Below, in pieces: positions 1-8,908 of a stretch of DNA of 64,000 nucleotides. Where the stretch lies: positions 124,001-188,000 of the forward strand of contig NZ_PZZN01000001.1 of the NCBI RefSeq assembly GCF_003046295.1. Direction: 5' to 3'. Made by a program: the position numbers and the translations under genes. The notes under the pieces are model-generated. The model ran no database searches, was not told the origin of the DNA, and saw only the letters and a program-made list of their open reading frames with translations. The DNA comes from Sphingomonas aerolata. GTDB lineage: Bacteria > Pseudomonadota > Alphaproteobacteria > Sphingomonadales > Sphingomonadaceae. Position 1 is the first letter of the stretch. The number at the start of each line of letters is the position of its first letter.

Positions 1-546
1 ATCGCGCATGTGAAGACCGGCGCGATCGTCGTCCGGCTGAAGGGCGGCGATCCGTTCGTGTTCGGTCGCGGCGGCGAGGAGGTCGAGGCCGTGCATGCCG
101 CGGGCCTGCCGGTCGAGGTGATCCCCGGGGTCTCCGCCGCGCTGGGTTGCGCGGCCGAGGCGATGCTCCCGCTCACTCACCGCGATCATTCGAGCGCGGT
201 CAGCTTCGTCGCGGGCCAGTGCAAGGGTCTGACCGAACAGGACTGGTCGGGGCTCGCCGGCCAGGGCCGTACGCTCGTCATCTACATGGGGATCGCCACC
301 GCGACCGATATCGCCGACAAGCTGATGGCCGATGGCGTGGCGCCCGACATGCCGGTTGCGGTGCTCGAGCGCGGCACGCTATCGGGCAGCCGTGCGATGC
401 GGACCCTGCTCGCCGATCTCGGCCCGATGGTGCAGCGCGAGGCGGTCAAGAGCCCCGCGATAATCGTCGTCGGCGAGGTCGTCGAGCTCTCCGACGCGCA
501 GGACAAGCTCGCCCGCTGGGCACGAATTGCAGAGGCCGCCGCATGA
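1..546 (+). CDS. cobA: Uroporphyrinogen-III C-methyltransferase, 3' part
   Basis: The reading frame is open at the window edge, so the N-terminus is missing; 181 residues are visible. The segment carries the GGDPFVFGRGGEE signature of the SAM-dependent tetrapyrrole methylase family, followed by the PVEVIPGVSAALG stretch typical of SUMT enzymes. This family makes precorrin-2 from uroporphyrinogen III, the first step to siroheme (and cobalamin). The gene sits just ahead of a siroheme-dependent reductase gene, so its product most likely serves the prosthetic group of that enzyme. The stop codon overlaps the next ATG (ATGA at 543-546), indicating translational coupling. Whether a CysG-like dehydrogenase/chelatase domain is fused upstream cannot be seen. 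Confidence 0.9.
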   Translation: MAHVKTGAIVVRLKGGDPFVFGRGGEEVEAVHAAGLPVEVIPGVSAALGCAAEAMLPLTHRDHSSAVSFVAGQCKGLTEQDWSGLAGQGRTLVIYMGIATATDIADKLMADGVAPDMPVAVLERGTLSGSRAMRTLLADLGPMVQREAVKSPAIIVVGEVVELSDAQDKLARWARIAEAAA

Positions 547-839
547 AGCTCCTGACTGGAAACGACCTTCCCACCGGCGACGTGATCTGGTGGACCGGCG
601 ACGGCTGGTCGCGCCATATCGAGGATGCGGCCGATGTCGGCGTCGCGGGTGAATCGATCCTCCGGGCAGAGGAAGGCGCACGCCGCGTCAACGTCCCTTA
701 TCTGATCGAGGCGACCGCGACCGCAGACGGCCCCCGCCCTGCGCACATCAAGGATCGCATTCGCGCCTTGGGTCCGACTATGCGGCCCGACCTTACGCTC
801 AAGCCGGCCGATCCGGCTGCGGGGAGTTGGGTTATATGA
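543..839 (+). CDS. DUF2849 domain protein
   Basis: A 98-residue cytosolic protein with no signal peptide or membrane segment. The N-terminal part (TGNDLPTGDVIWWTGDGW) and the PYLIEA stretch resemble DUF2849, a family I know from alphaproteobacterial sulfur-assimilation operons between the methyltransferase and sulfite-reductase genes. Its function is not established; position suggests a role in sulfite reduction or siroheme supply. The ATG overlaps the cobA stop by four bases, so the two are co-translated. It is followed by a 273-base spacer rich in inverted repeats rather than directly by cysI. Confidence 0.8.
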   Translation: MKLLTGNDLPTGDVIWWTGDGWSRHIEDAADVGVAGESILRAEEGARRVNVPYLIEATATADGPRPAHIKDRIRALGPTMRPDLTLKPADPAAGSWVI

Positions 840-843
840 TTCA

Positions 844-1053
844 CGCGATGGCGCGAAGGCGCGACGAGAGCAGTGAGAAGATGGTTCGCGCGGAGGCGCG
901 GAGGCGCGGAGGTGTCTCCCCTGCCGCGCAGCGGCCCTCACACTCGCTGACTGAGGCAGATTTGCTGCCCGCTGGCGCGGGAGTTCCTTCCTCGTCTTTC
1001 TCCTCCGCGCCTCCGCGCCTCCGCGTGAACCCAATCTTCTTCGCGCCATCGCG
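844..1053. repeat. Composite inverted repeat upstream of cysI
   Basis: Two nested inverted repeats fill most of the 840-1112 spacer. The outer arms 844-858 and 1039-1053 are perfect complements (15 bp). The inner arms 883-912 and 1002-1031 match at 29 of 30 positions and are built from repeated GGAGGCGC units. Together they could form a long cruciform or RNA hairpin. Directly after, 1021-1030 (CCGCGTGAAC) recurs at 1081-1090, and 1056-1074 resembles a half-site of the palindromic family seen at 27296 and 40385. No gene is recognisable in the spacer. Confidence 0.85.
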
Positions 1054-1112
1054 CCCCTTCGGCTTCGCTCAGGACAGGCTCCGCGTGAACCAAATTCTAC
1101 CGGGAACCCCCC

Positions 1113-2744
1113 ATGTATAAGTACGACGAATACGACCAGGCCATCGTCGACCAGCGCGTCGACGAGTTCCGCGATCAGGTCCGCCGCCGCCTGTCGGGCG
1201 AGTTGACTGAGGACCAGTTCAAGCCGCTGCGCCTGATGAACGGCCTGTATCTCCAGCTGCATGCCTACATGCTGCGGGTCGCTGTGCCCTATGGCACGCT
1301 CGACGGCCGGCAGATGCGGATGCTCGGCCACATCGCGCGCAAATATGATCGCGGCTACGGCCATTTCACGACGCGGCAGAACATCCAGTTCAACTGGATC
1401 CAGCTCGACCAGACCCCGGACATCCTCCAGGAGCTGTCGACGGTCGAGATGCATGCCATCCAGACGTCGGGCAACTGCATCCGCAACATCAGCTCCGACC
1501 AGTTCGCCGGCGCCGCCGCGGACGAGGTCGCTGATCCGCGCCCCTGGGCCGAGCTGATCCGTCAGTGGTCGACGTTCCACCCCGAATTCACCTACCTCCC
1601 GCGCAAGTTCAAGATCTGCGTGATCGCGGCGGACGAGGATCGCGCGGCGATGCGGCTGCACGACATCGGCATCGGTCTGCACGTCCGCGACGGTGAACTC
1701 GGCGCGAAGATCTATGTCGGTGGCGGCATGGGCCGCACGCCGATGATCAGCCACGAGATCCGCGATTTCGTCCCCGCCGACGACCTGATGAGCTATCTCG
1801 AGGCGTGCCTGCGCGTCTATAATCGCTACGGCCGCCGCGACAATATCTACAAGGCGCGGATCAAGATCCTGCTGCACGAGATCGGCCCCGACGAATATCG
1901 TCGCCAGGTCGAGGAGGAATTCGCTGCGGTGAAGGGCCTTGGCTTCGATCCGCCGCGCGCCGAACTCGAGCGGATCACGAGCCATTTCGGCGCGCCCGCA
2001 TTCGAGGAAAACGCGTCCACCGAGATCGACCGCAGCGATCCCGACTTCGCGGTCTGGCTCGACCAGAACGTGAAGGCGCACAAGCAGCCCGGCTATGCGA
2101 TCGTCAACATCAGCCTGAAGCCCGTCGGCGGCATTCCCGGCGATGCGTCGGCGGACCAGATCGACGTGATGGCCGATCTCGGCACGCGCTACAGCTTCGA
2201 CGAGCTGCGCGTCACGCATGCGCAGAACATCGTCCTGCCGCACGTCCGCATGGCCGATCTGCACGCGGTGTGGTCGACGCTCAGCGAGGCGGGGCTGGCC
2301 GAGGCCAATCTCGACCTGATCAGCGACATCATCGCCTGTCCCGGTCTCGATTATTGCAGCCTCGCCAATGCGCGCTCGATCCCGCTCGCACAGAAGATCG
2401 CGACGCGCTTCGGCGATCTTGGCCGGCAGCGCGAGCTGGGTGAGCTCAAGCTCAAGATCAGCGGCTGCATCAACGCCTGCGGGCATCACCATGCCGGGCA
2501 CATCGGCATCCTCGGCGTCGACAAGAAGGGCACCGAGAATTACCAGCTCTCGCTCGGCGGATCGGGCGCTGAGGATGTGAGCCTCGCCAAGATCACCGGC
2601 CCGGGCTTCTCGGAAGACGGCGTGGTCGACGCGATCGAACGCGTCACCGATCGCTATCTTCAGGTCCGCGACCCCGGCGAGCGTTTCCTCGACACCTATC
2701 GCCGCGTCGGCTTCGAGACGTTCAAGGAGGCGATCTATGGTTGA
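1113..2744 (+). CDS. cysI: Sulfite/nitrite reductase hemoprotein, siroheme-4Fe4S type
   Basis: The 543-residue protein belongs to the siroheme sulfite/nitrite reductase family, which carries out six-electron reductions such as sulfite to sulfide. The cluster-binding cysteines are visible: C409 and C415 in CPGLDYC, and C452 and C456 in GCINACGHHH. The N-terminal RQNIQFNW stretch is the usual ferredoxin-like half-domain. Neighbours (siroheme methylase upstream, DUF934 and cysH downstream) support sulfite as the substrate rather than nitrite. No cysJ flavoprotein gene is present, so the electron donor is probably ferredoxin or a protein encoded elsewhere. The 3' end overlaps the next gene by eight bases. 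Confidence 0.92.
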   Translation: MYKYDEYDQAIVDQRVDEFRDQVRRRLSGELTEDQFKPLRLMNGLYLQLHAYMLRVAVPYGTLDGRQMRMLGHIARKYDRGYGHFTTRQNIQFNWIQLDQTPDILQELSTVEMHAIQTSGNCIRNISSDQFAGAAADEVADPRPWAELIRQWSTFHPEFTYLPRKFKICVIAADEDRAAMRLHDIGIGLHVRDGELGAKIYVGGGMGRTPMISHEIRDFVPADDLMSYLEACLRVYNRYGRRDNIYKARIKILLHEIGPDEYRRQVEEEFAAVKGLGFDPPRAELERITSHFGAPAFEENASTEIDRSDPDFAVWLDQNVKAHKQPGYAIVNISLKPVGGIPGDASADQIDVMADLGTRYSFDELRVTHAQNIVLPHVRMADLHAVWSTLSEAGLAEANLDLISDIIACPGLDYCSLANARSIPLAQKIATRFGDLGRQRELGELKLKISGCINACGHHHAGHIGILGVDKKGTENYQLSLGGSGAEDVSLAKITGPGFSEDGVVDAIERVTDRYLQVRDPGERFLDTYRRVGFETFKEAIYG

Positions 2745-3177
2745 GTATCCGGACCAGACGCTGCTCCGCTTCCGCGACGACGAGCCACATGACGAGCCTG
2801 CGGTGACACTCGATTCGTTCATCGGCCAGAGCAACGCAGCGGCCGTCCGCCTCGAGGCGGGCGACGATGCGCGCGTGCTGCTGCCGCAGATCGACCAGCT
2901 CGCGCTGATCGAGGTGAGCTTTCCCGGCTATCGCGACGGCCGCGGCTATTCCGCGGCCCGGATCCTGCGCGAGGCGGGCTATACCGGCGAGCTGCGTGCG
3001 GCGGGCGACGTGCTCGTCGACCAGATTCCGCTGATGCGCCGCTGCGGCTTCGACAGCTTCGCGCCCGAGGCCCCGATCGATATCGACGTGCTGCGCGCCA
3101 GCCTCGCGCGCTACGACACGCCCTATCAGAAGGCGGCCGACGGCGCCGTGCCGGTCTGGAAGCTGCGCCATGGGTGA
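2737..3177 (+). CDS. DUF934 family protein of the sulfite-reduction operon
   Basis: A 146-residue soluble protein matching the DUF934 family, which is found next to cysI/cysH in many proteobacteria. The recognisable core is the FPGYRDGRGYSAARILRE stretch followed by GELRAAGDVLVDQI. No cofactor-binding motif is evident. The biochemical role is unknown; fixed association with cysI suggests assistance in electron delivery or assembly for sulfite reductase. It overlaps cysI by 8 bp at its start and cysH by 8 bp at its end, so all three are translationally coupled. Confidence 0.85.
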   Translation: MVEYPDQTLLRFRDDEPHDEPAVTLDSFIGQSNAAAVRLEAGDDARVLLPQIDQLALIEVSFPGYRDGRGYSAARILREAGYTGELRAAGDVLVDQIPLMRRCGFDSFAPEAPIDIDVLRASLARYDTPYQKAADGAVPVWKLRHG

Positions 3178-3922
3178 AGCGCTTCGCCGGATCGACACGA
3201 TCGACGTGACCCCTGCTTTCACCAGGGCGGACGCACAGGCGATGCAGGACCGGTTCGCCGGCGTTCCGGCGGCGCAGATGCTGCGCGAGCTGCTGACCGG
3301 CGAGCTCGCCGGGCGGATCGCGTCGGTTTCGTCCTTCGGTGCCGAATCGGCGGTGCTGCTGCACATGGTCGCGCAGGTCGATGTCGATGTGCCGGTGATC
3401 TTCACCAACACGCAGAAGATGTTCGGCGAGACGCTCGCCTATCGTGATGCGCTGGCCGAACGGCTGGGCCTCACCGACCTGCGCGTGTTCAGACCCGATC
3501 CGCGGCTGCTGGCGATCAAGGATCGGGCGGGCGAGCGCTGGTCTTATGACCCCGATGGCTGCTGCGACCTGCGCAAGGTCGAGCCGCTGCGCCGCGCGCT
3601 CGCGCCGTTCGACGCGTGGATCTCGGGGCGCAAGGGCTTCCAGTCGGGCACGCGCACCGCGCTGCCGCGGTTCGAGGAGGATGAGGGCCGGTTGAAGATC
3701 AACCCGCTCGCCGACTGGGACAAGGCGCGGCTCGACGCCTATTTCGCCGAGCATGATCTGCCGCGGCATCCGCTCGAGGCGCAGGGCTATCTCTCGATCG
3801 GCTGCGCGCCCTGCACGACCAAGGTCGCCCCCGGCGAGGATCCGCGCGCGGGGCGTTGGCGCAGCTTCGACAAGGTCGAATGCGGGATCCACGCCCCCGG
3901 GGGTTACGACCCGATCATCTGA
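3170..3922 (+). CDS. cysH: Phosphoadenylyl/adenylyl-sulfate reductase, Fe-S type
   Basis: A 250-residue thioredoxin-dependent reductase that reduces activated sulfate (APS or PAPS) to sulfite. The SVSSFGAESAVLLHM stretch is the nucleotide-binding SFGxES loop of the PAPS-reductase fold. The adjacent cysteine pair C131-C132 and the pair C212/C215 (CAPC) are the ligands of a [4Fe-4S] cluster, a feature of the APS-reducing branch; the C-terminal catalytic cysteine is C238 in ECGIH. The cluster ligands favour APS as substrate, although the family is often annotated as PAPS reductase. The gene closes the operon; about 40 bases separate its end from convergent dnaB. Confidence 0.92.
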   Translation: MGEALRRIDTIDVTPAFTRADAQAMQDRFAGVPAAQMLRELLTGELAGRIASVSSFGAESAVLLHMVAQVDVDVPVIFTNTQKMFGETLAYRDALAERLGLTDLRVFRPDPRLLAIKDRAGERWSYDPDGCCDLRKVEPLRRALAPFDAWISGRKGFQSGTRTALPRFEEDEGRLKINPLADWDKARLDAYFAEHDLPRHPLEAQGYLSIGCAPCTTKVAPGEDPRAGRWRSFDKVECGIHAPGGYDPII

Positions 3923-3963
3923 TCCGTGTCCCTCTCCCCGTGAGGGAGAGGAACGCCAGAGTT

Positions 3964-5454
3964 TCAATACTCCGCCAGATCCGAGAACTTCGTGATCGTC
4001 GGATCGAACTTCATCCGCACCTTGCCGGTCGCGCCGTGGCGCTGCTTGGCGATGATCAGCTCGGCCAGGCCATAGACGCGCTCCATCTCGGCCGCCCACG
4101 ATGCGTGATCCTCGAAGATCTTCGCGCTGTCGCCTTCGGCCGGGCGCTTGGGCTCCTTCGACGCGACGTAATAATCCTCGCGGTACACGAACCAGACCAT
4201 GTCGGCGTCCTGCTCGATCGACCCCGATTCGCGAAGATCGGACAGCATCGGCGTCTTGTCCTCGCGGCTTTCGACCGCGCGGCTCAGCTGCGACAGTGCC
4301 AGCACCGGCACGTTCAGATCCTTTGCCAGCGTTTTCAGCCCGCGCGAAATCTCGGAGATTTCCTGAACGCGGTTGCCGTCCTTGCTCTTGCCCGACCCCG
4401 ACAGCAGCTGGAGATAGTCGACCACCACGAGCCCGATCTCGTTATTGTGGCGACGCTGCAGCCGGCGGACACGCGTGTGCAGCGCGCCGATCGACAGGCC
4501 GCCCGTGTCGTCGATGAACAGCGGCAGGTTCTCGAGCTCGGCCGCCGCGGCCGCGAGCTGCGCGAACTCGGTGCGGCTGATCTTGCCCATGCGGAGCGAT
4601 TCGGAACTGATCTGCGACTGCTCGGCAAGAATACGCGTCGCCAGCTGATCCGCGGACATTTCGAGGCTGAAGAACGCAACCTTCGCGCCGACCGAATCCT
4701 TCGGCGCGATCCCGTCGGCCATGTCGCGCATCCAGCGCCGCGCGGCGTTGAACGCGATGTTGGTGGCGAGCGACGTCTTGCCCATGCCCGGACGCCCGGC
4801 CAGGATCATCAGATCGCTGTGATGCATGCCGCCGATCTTGGCGTTGATCGAGTCGATACCCGTCGTCACGCCCGACAGATTGCCGCCCGAGTTGAGCGCC
4901 CGCTCGGCCATCTTGACCGCCGCGGTGGTCGCCTGCGCGAACGTCTTCACCGAGTTCTCCGCCCCGCCATCGGCGGCGACCTTGAACAATTCCTCCTCGG
5001 CGAGTTCGATCTGCGCGCGCGGATTGACCTCCTCCGAGGTGTCCATCGCGCGGTCGACCAGCGTGCGGCCGACCGAGACGAGCGCACGCAGCATCGCCAG
5101 GTCATAGATCTGCTGCGCGAACTGGCGCGCACCGATCAGCCCTGCGCCACTGCCCGTGAGGCCGGCCAGATAGGCGGGGCCGCCCAGCTCGCGCATGCCC
5201 TCGTCCGCGTCGAACATCGGCCGCAGCGTGACCGGCGTCACAAGCATGTCGTTGCCGCGCAGCGTCTTGATCGCGGCGAAGATGCGCCCGTGCACGGGTT
5301 CGAAGAAATGCGTCGGTTCGAGCTTGTCGACCAGATCGTCGGCGAGCCGGTTGTCGATCATCATCGCGCCGAGCATCGCGGCTTCGGCCTCGACGTTGCG
5401 GGGAAGCTGCTGTGGTTCGGCCACGGCGGGGACGGGGAATGCGAGGGTTGCCAT
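3964..5454 (-). CDS. dnaB: Replicative DNA helicase DnaB
   Basis: A 496-residue hexameric helicase that unwinds DNA at the replication fork. The N-terminal DnaB domain begins around LPRNVEAEAAMLGAM, and the RecA-like C-terminal domain contains the Walker A loop AGRPGMGKTSLA, a Walker B strand ending VVDYLQLL, and the DLRESGSIEQDADMV segment. I chose the ATG at 5454 (MATLAFPV), although the frame stays open a further 38 codons upstream, because the extension is arginine-rich noise and overlaps the divergent gene's leader. No intein is present. It is convergent with cysH. Confidence 0.96.
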   Translation of the reverse strand: MATLAFPVPAVAEPQQLPRNVEAEAAMLGAMMIDNRLADDLVDKLEPTHFFEPVHGRIFAAIKTLRGNDMLVTPVTLRPMFDADEGMRELGGPAYLAGLTGSGAGLIGARQFAQQIYDLAMLRALVSVGRTLVDRAMDTSEEVNPRAQIELAEEELFKVAADGGAENSVKTFAQATTAAVKMAERALNSGGNLSGVTTGIDSINAKIGGMHHSDLMILAGRPGMGKTSLATNIAFNAARRWMRDMADGIAPKDSVGAKVAFFSLEMSADQLATRILAEQSQISSESLRMGKISRTEFAQLAAAAAELENLPLFIDDTGGLSIGALHTRVRRLQRRHNNEIGLVVVDYLQLLSGSGKSKDGNRVQEISEISRGLKTLAKDLNVPVLALSQLSRAVESREDKTPMLSDLRESGSIEQDADMVWFVYREDYYVASKEPKRPAEGDSAKIFEDHASWAAEMERVYGLAELIIAKQRHGATGKVRMKFDPTITKFSDLAEY

Positions 5455-5597
5455 ACTGCGTTCTACGCACTGCGCGCGATCGCTCCAAGCCAACTGCGCC
5501 AGAATGATGGGGATAAGTCGACCAGCCAGCCGCGATCGGCGGCCGCCGGTGCAGGCGACAAGTGACACGCGTTACGACCATCGCTATCGCACATGGC

Positions 5598-6080
5598 ATG
5601 GCCGACCCGCGGATCATCGACATACAGCTCGACGAGCGCACGATCGCGTGGCGGTCCGCGGATATCGAGCAGGAACGCCGGATCGCGATCTTCGACCTGA
5701 TCGAGGGCAATTATTTCGCGCCGCAGCGCCAGCATGCCGATGGCTATGCCGGCCCGTACCGCATCAGGCTCGAGACGGAGGAAGGCCGGCTCGGTATTCA
5801 CATCCATCGTGAGGACGACACGCATCTTGAGACACTGGTGCTCGCGCTCGGCCGTTTCCGCCGACCGATCAAGGACTATTTCGCGATCTGCGACAGCTAT
5901 TACCAGGCGATTCGCCAGTCCTCGCCCGCGCAGATCGAAACCGTCGACATGGCCCGGCGCGGCGTCCACAATGAGGCCGCCGAGCTGCTCAAGGACCGGC
6001 TGTCGGGCAAGATCGAGGTCGATTTCGACACTGCCCGCCGGTTGTTCACGCTCATCTGCGTCCTTCATCTGCGTGGCTGA
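5598..6080 (+). CDS. UPF0262 family protein
   Basis: A 160-residue protein of UPF0262, a family largely confined to alphaproteobacteria. The conserved pieces are the early MADPRIIDIQLDE, the FDLIEGNYF region, the KDYFAICDSYYQAI segment and the C-terminal DFDTARRLFTLICVLHLRG. No membrane segment or catalytic motif is seen and the function is unknown. I prefer the ATG at 5598 because MADPR is where the family alignment normally starts; an in-frame GTG at 5562 would add 12 residues. It is divergent from dnaB and nine bases upstream of a GH25-like gene. Confidence 0.85.
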   Translation: MADPRIIDIQLDERTIAWRSADIEQERRIAIFDLIEGNYFAPQRQHADGYAGPYRIRLETEEGRLGIHIHREDDTHLETLVLALGRFRRPIKDYFAICDSYYQAIRQSSPAQIETVDMARRGVHNEAAELLKDRLSGKIEVDFDTARRLFTLICVLHLRG

Positions 6081-6089
6081 GCAGCGTTG

Positions 6090-6767
6090 ATGGCCACGAC
6101 ATTGCTGAAGCTTGCGACCGTGCTGTTCGGCACGGGCGGCATCGCGATTGGCGGCTGGGCCTATGCGACGCAGTGGCATCCCGCGACCGAGACCTATCCG
6201 CTGCAAGGCGTCGACCTGGGTGAAAATCCTGGGCCGGTCGAATGGGGAACGGTGCGCGCGCGCGGGGTCGACTTCGCCTATATCGTCGCGACCTCGGGCA
6301 AGGATCGCCGCGATCCGGCGTTCGAGGCGAACTGGGCGGCGCTTCCCGAAGCCGGGCTGCGGCGCGGCGCGGTGCATATCTATTCGCTGTGCCAGCCTGC
6401 GGTCGAACAGGCGAACGCGTTCAATACCTTCGTACCCGCCGCCGCCGACGCGCTGCCCGTCGCCGTCGATGTGCAGTTCCGTGATGATTGCGTCGCCCGC
6501 CCTGAAAAGGCCGCGCTGGTCGCCGATCTGACGCGCTTCGTGACGATGGTGGAGACGCATACCGGCAAGCCCGTCCTGCTGCGGATCGGCAAGTCGGTCG
6601 AGGGCAGCTATGCGTTGTCGGCGGCACTGCCGCGGCCGGTCTGGGCGATGGCCAATCTGCTCAAGCCCGATTATGCGGCACGGCCATGGCGCATGTGGCG
6701 CGCGAGCAATTTTCGGCGTGTCGAGGGAATCGAGGGACCGGTGAACTGGGACGTGGTGGCAGGATGA
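6090..6767 (+). CDS. GH25 (lysozyme-like) domain protein with altered active site
   Basis: A 225-residue protein with an N-terminal hydrophobic anchor or signal (residues 5-25) and a GH25-like TIM-barrel domain. The GVDLGENPGPVEW segment with D42 corresponds to the family's GIDVSxxQ-xIDW start, and the LPVAVDVQF stretch (D127-V128-Q129) aligns with the DxE catalytic pair. The glutamate expected at 129 is glutamine, so classical muramidase activity is doubtful. It may bind peptidoglycan, act by a shifted residue (D132 and D133 follow closely), or be inactive. A TTG one codon upstream is possible, but the ATG is preferred. The stop overlaps the cytidine deaminase ATG. Confidence 0.7.
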   Translation: MATTLLKLATVLFGTGGIAIGGWAYATQWHPATETYPLQGVDLGENPGPVEWGTVRARGVDFAYIVATSGKDRRDPAFEANWAALPEAGLRRGAVHIYSLCQPAVEQANAFNTFVPAAADALPVAVDVQFRDDCVARPEKAALVADLTRFVTMVETHTGKPVLLRIGKSVEGSYALSAALPRPVWAMANLLKPDYAARPWRMWRASNFRRVEGIEGPVNWDVVAG

Positions 6768-7228
6768 ACGATGGTTTCGATACCGATCAGGCAACTCGCC
6801 TGATCGCCGCCGCGCGCGACGCCGCGCGTCACGCGCATGCGCCCTATTCACGATTCGCGGTCGGCGCCGCGGTGCTGCTCGACGACGGCAGCGTGATCAC
6901 CGGCGCCAATTTCGAGAATGCCAGTTATGGCCTGTCGCTCTGTGCCGAAACCGTCGCACTGGCGACCGCCAGCGCGCAGGGCCGCCTGCGTGACGTCGTT
7001 GCGATCGGCGTGATCGGCGGCGCTATGGACGCAGAAGGTCGCGCGACCGGCAACGCTCCCGTGAGCCCGTGCGGCCGCTGTCGCCAGGTGATCAACGAGG
7101 CGGCGCAGATGGGCGGGCGCGATCTCCCCGTGCATTGCGGCGCGGCGCAGGGCGACGCTGTCCGCAGCTACCGCCTGTCGGGGCTTCTCCCCGACGCGTT
7201 CGGCCCGGCGGACCTCGGGATCAGCTGA
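6764..7228 (+). CDS. cdd: Cytidine deaminase
   Basis: A 154-residue zinc hydrolase that deaminates cytidine and deoxycytidine to uridine and deoxyuridine in pyrimidine salvage. Zinc ligands and the proton-shuttle glutamate are visible in the CAE motif (SLCAETVALA) and in PCGRCRQ. NFENASYG is the substrate-binding loop. Length fits the small homotetrameric class with three cysteine ligands. The ATG at 6764 overlaps the stop of the preceding gene (ATGA), so the frame extending upstream within that gene was rejected as a start. Confidence 0.93.
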   Translation: MNDGFDTDQATRLIAAARDAARHAHAPYSRFAVGAAVLLDDGSVITGANFENASYGLSLCAETVALATASAQGRLRDVVAIGVIGGAMDAEGRATGNAPVSPCGRCRQVINEAAQMGGRDLPVHCGAAQGDAVRSYRLSGLLPDAFGPADLGIS

Positions 7229-7235
7229 TCCCCGG

Positions 7236-8789
7236 TCAGTAGTTGAACTGCAACTGCGTGCGGATCAGATCGCCCTCCGCCCGGCCCTCGCGGCGTTCGT
7301 CGGCCTCGCGCCGTGTCATCCGCGCATAGGCGACCGTCAGCTCGATCGGCGGGGTCGGCTGGAATTCGATCCCCAGCTCGAACTCGTCGGTCTCGAGCCG
7401 CGGCGCGTTGGGCAGCGCCTTCCACCCGCCGCGATAATATTGCCGGCGCGCATAGGGCATGAACGGGCCGAGCGGCGACGACCGCACGCGAGCCATCGCC
7501 TGGACATAGCCGCCGTTAAGCCGCTTGGTCGTAATCGACTGCGACACGTCGTCATATTCGGGGCCGCGCCCCCAGTTCCACTCCGCCTGAAACCCGAAGG
7601 GCTGCGGATAGAGGATCGCGTGGACCCCGAACCGCTCATCGGCAAAGCTCGTGTCGCTGACCCCGCCGCTGCGCAGTTCGGGCTGGACGCGATTACGGAT
7701 GGCCGCCGCGCCGACCTCCAACACCTGTCCGCTGAACGCCCCGCCAAGCCCGTCGAGCGCGAACGGCCACGTCGCCATCGCCACGGTCATCATGCCGTCA
7801 TTGGTCTCGGCACGGCTGATCCCCTGGCCGTTATAGACGCCAAGAGCGAACGCACCGTAATTGCCGAACAGTTTCTGGCCGTCCTCCTCGAGGCGATCCC
7901 AGATCCGTTGCACGCCGGTGGGCGTGTAATAGGCGACGATGCCCAGATCGCGCTCACCGGGGACCGCGCTGTTGATCCCGTCGCTGCGATCGATCGTGAT
8001 GCGATTCGACGAGGACTGCATATTCTCCCAGCCGAATGGCACCTTCGACTGCCCGAACCGCAGCCGGAAGCGGCGATCCGCGTCGAGGAACGTGTCGACA
8101 TAGGCGTCGCGCAGCTGGGCAAAGCCCTCGCGTCGCTCGCCGCCCGACTGGTTGCTGACGTTCACCGCGAAGTCGGGCTGGAGATAGAAGGACACCCGGT
8201 CGGTCAGATCGCCCTGCAGGACCAGCCGGACGCGGCGGAGCGAAAAGCCGGTATTGTCGCCGATGCTGCCGTCATGCACCGACCGCAACCGCGACTTGCC
8301 CTCCGGCGCGGTGCGATCGCCCGACACGATCTCGTTGAACCGCATCTGCGTATAGCCGCGGATCGCGATGCGATCATACCAGGCGCGCTTCGGCTCGGGC
8401 GTTGCCGCGGCCAATTGCGTCGAGGGGGCGACCGCGGTTGCCGGCTTGGGCGCCGGGGCGGGCGCAGGCGTTGTCGCAACCGCGACCGGCGCGGTAACGG
8501 GCGCGGGGACTGGCGCAGTGACCGGCGCCGCCTGGGCAATCGGCCCATTCTGCGCGGCCTTGAGCTCGGCGATCGTCGCCTTCAGTTCGTCGATCTGGCG
8601 TTGCAGGTCCTGCACCGACTGCGCCTGCGCCCCGCCGCCCGACAGCGCGATCGATCCGGCCAGCGCGATCCGCACATAGCGGCTGGCGCGGCGCGCGCGG
8701 ATCGCGGCGCGATCCCGCTCGCCATCATGGTCCGGAAGCTGTGGCTCGACGGACGTACCGCGCGGAAAAGGCTGCCGAATCTGGTTCAT
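7236..8789 (-). CDS. Phosphate-selective porin OprO/OprP-like outer-membrane protein
   Basis: About 517 residues. The mature region starts after a hydrophobic signal ending GGGAQA and begins with a short coiled coil (VQDLQRQIDELKATIAELKA), then an Ala/Pro/Thr/Val-rich linker, then a long beta-rich domain with FSLRRVRLVLQGDL and RLRFGQSKVPFGWENMQSS, characteristic of the OprP/OprO porin family. The coiled coil may trimerise the barrel in the periplasm. The start is uncertain: ATGs at 8789, 8801 and 8873 all leave an unusually long Arg-rich stretch before the signal, and a GTG directly before RIALAGSIALSGG would give a normal signal peptide. It is convergent with cdd. Confidence 0.82.
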   Translation of the reverse strand: MNQIRQPFPRGTSVEPQLPDHDGERDRAAIRARRASRYVRIALAGSIALSGGGAQAQSVQDLQRQIDELKATIAELKAAQNGPIAQAAPVTAPVPAPVTAPVAVATTPAPAPAPKPATAVAPSTQLAAATPEPKRAWYDRIAIRGYTQMRFNEIVSGDRTAPEGKSRLRSVHDGSIGDNTGFSLRRVRLVLQGDLTDRVSFYLQPDFAVNVSNQSGGERREGFAQLRDAYVDTFLDADRRFRLRFGQSKVPFGWENMQSSSNRITIDRSDGINSAVPGERDLGIVAYYTPTGVQRIWDRLEEDGQKLFGNYGAFALGVYNGQGISRAETNDGMMTVAMATWPFALDGLGGAFSGQVLEVGAAAIRNRVQPELRSGGVSDTSFADERFGVHAILYPQPFGFQAEWNWGRGPEYDDVSQSITTKRLNGGYVQAMARVRSSPLGPFMPYARRQYYRGGWKALPNAPRLETDEFELGIEFQPTPPIELTVAYARMTRREADERREGRAEGDLIRTQLQFNY

Positions 8790-8908
8790 GCCGCGCCCCA
8801 TGACCGCCCGACACGCCGGCTGCAACGGCAAAATCGCTCTCCGCGTGCGCGCGCTCTTGCCGCCATCGGCCATCCGCGCGAAAGCAGCGGCGAAAAGGGG
8901 AATGTCTC

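Noticed and set aside
282..2834. Very long open frame on the minus strand across cobA and cysI
   Set aside because: It is antisense to well-identified genes, its translation has no recognisable domain, and high GC content produces such frames by chance.
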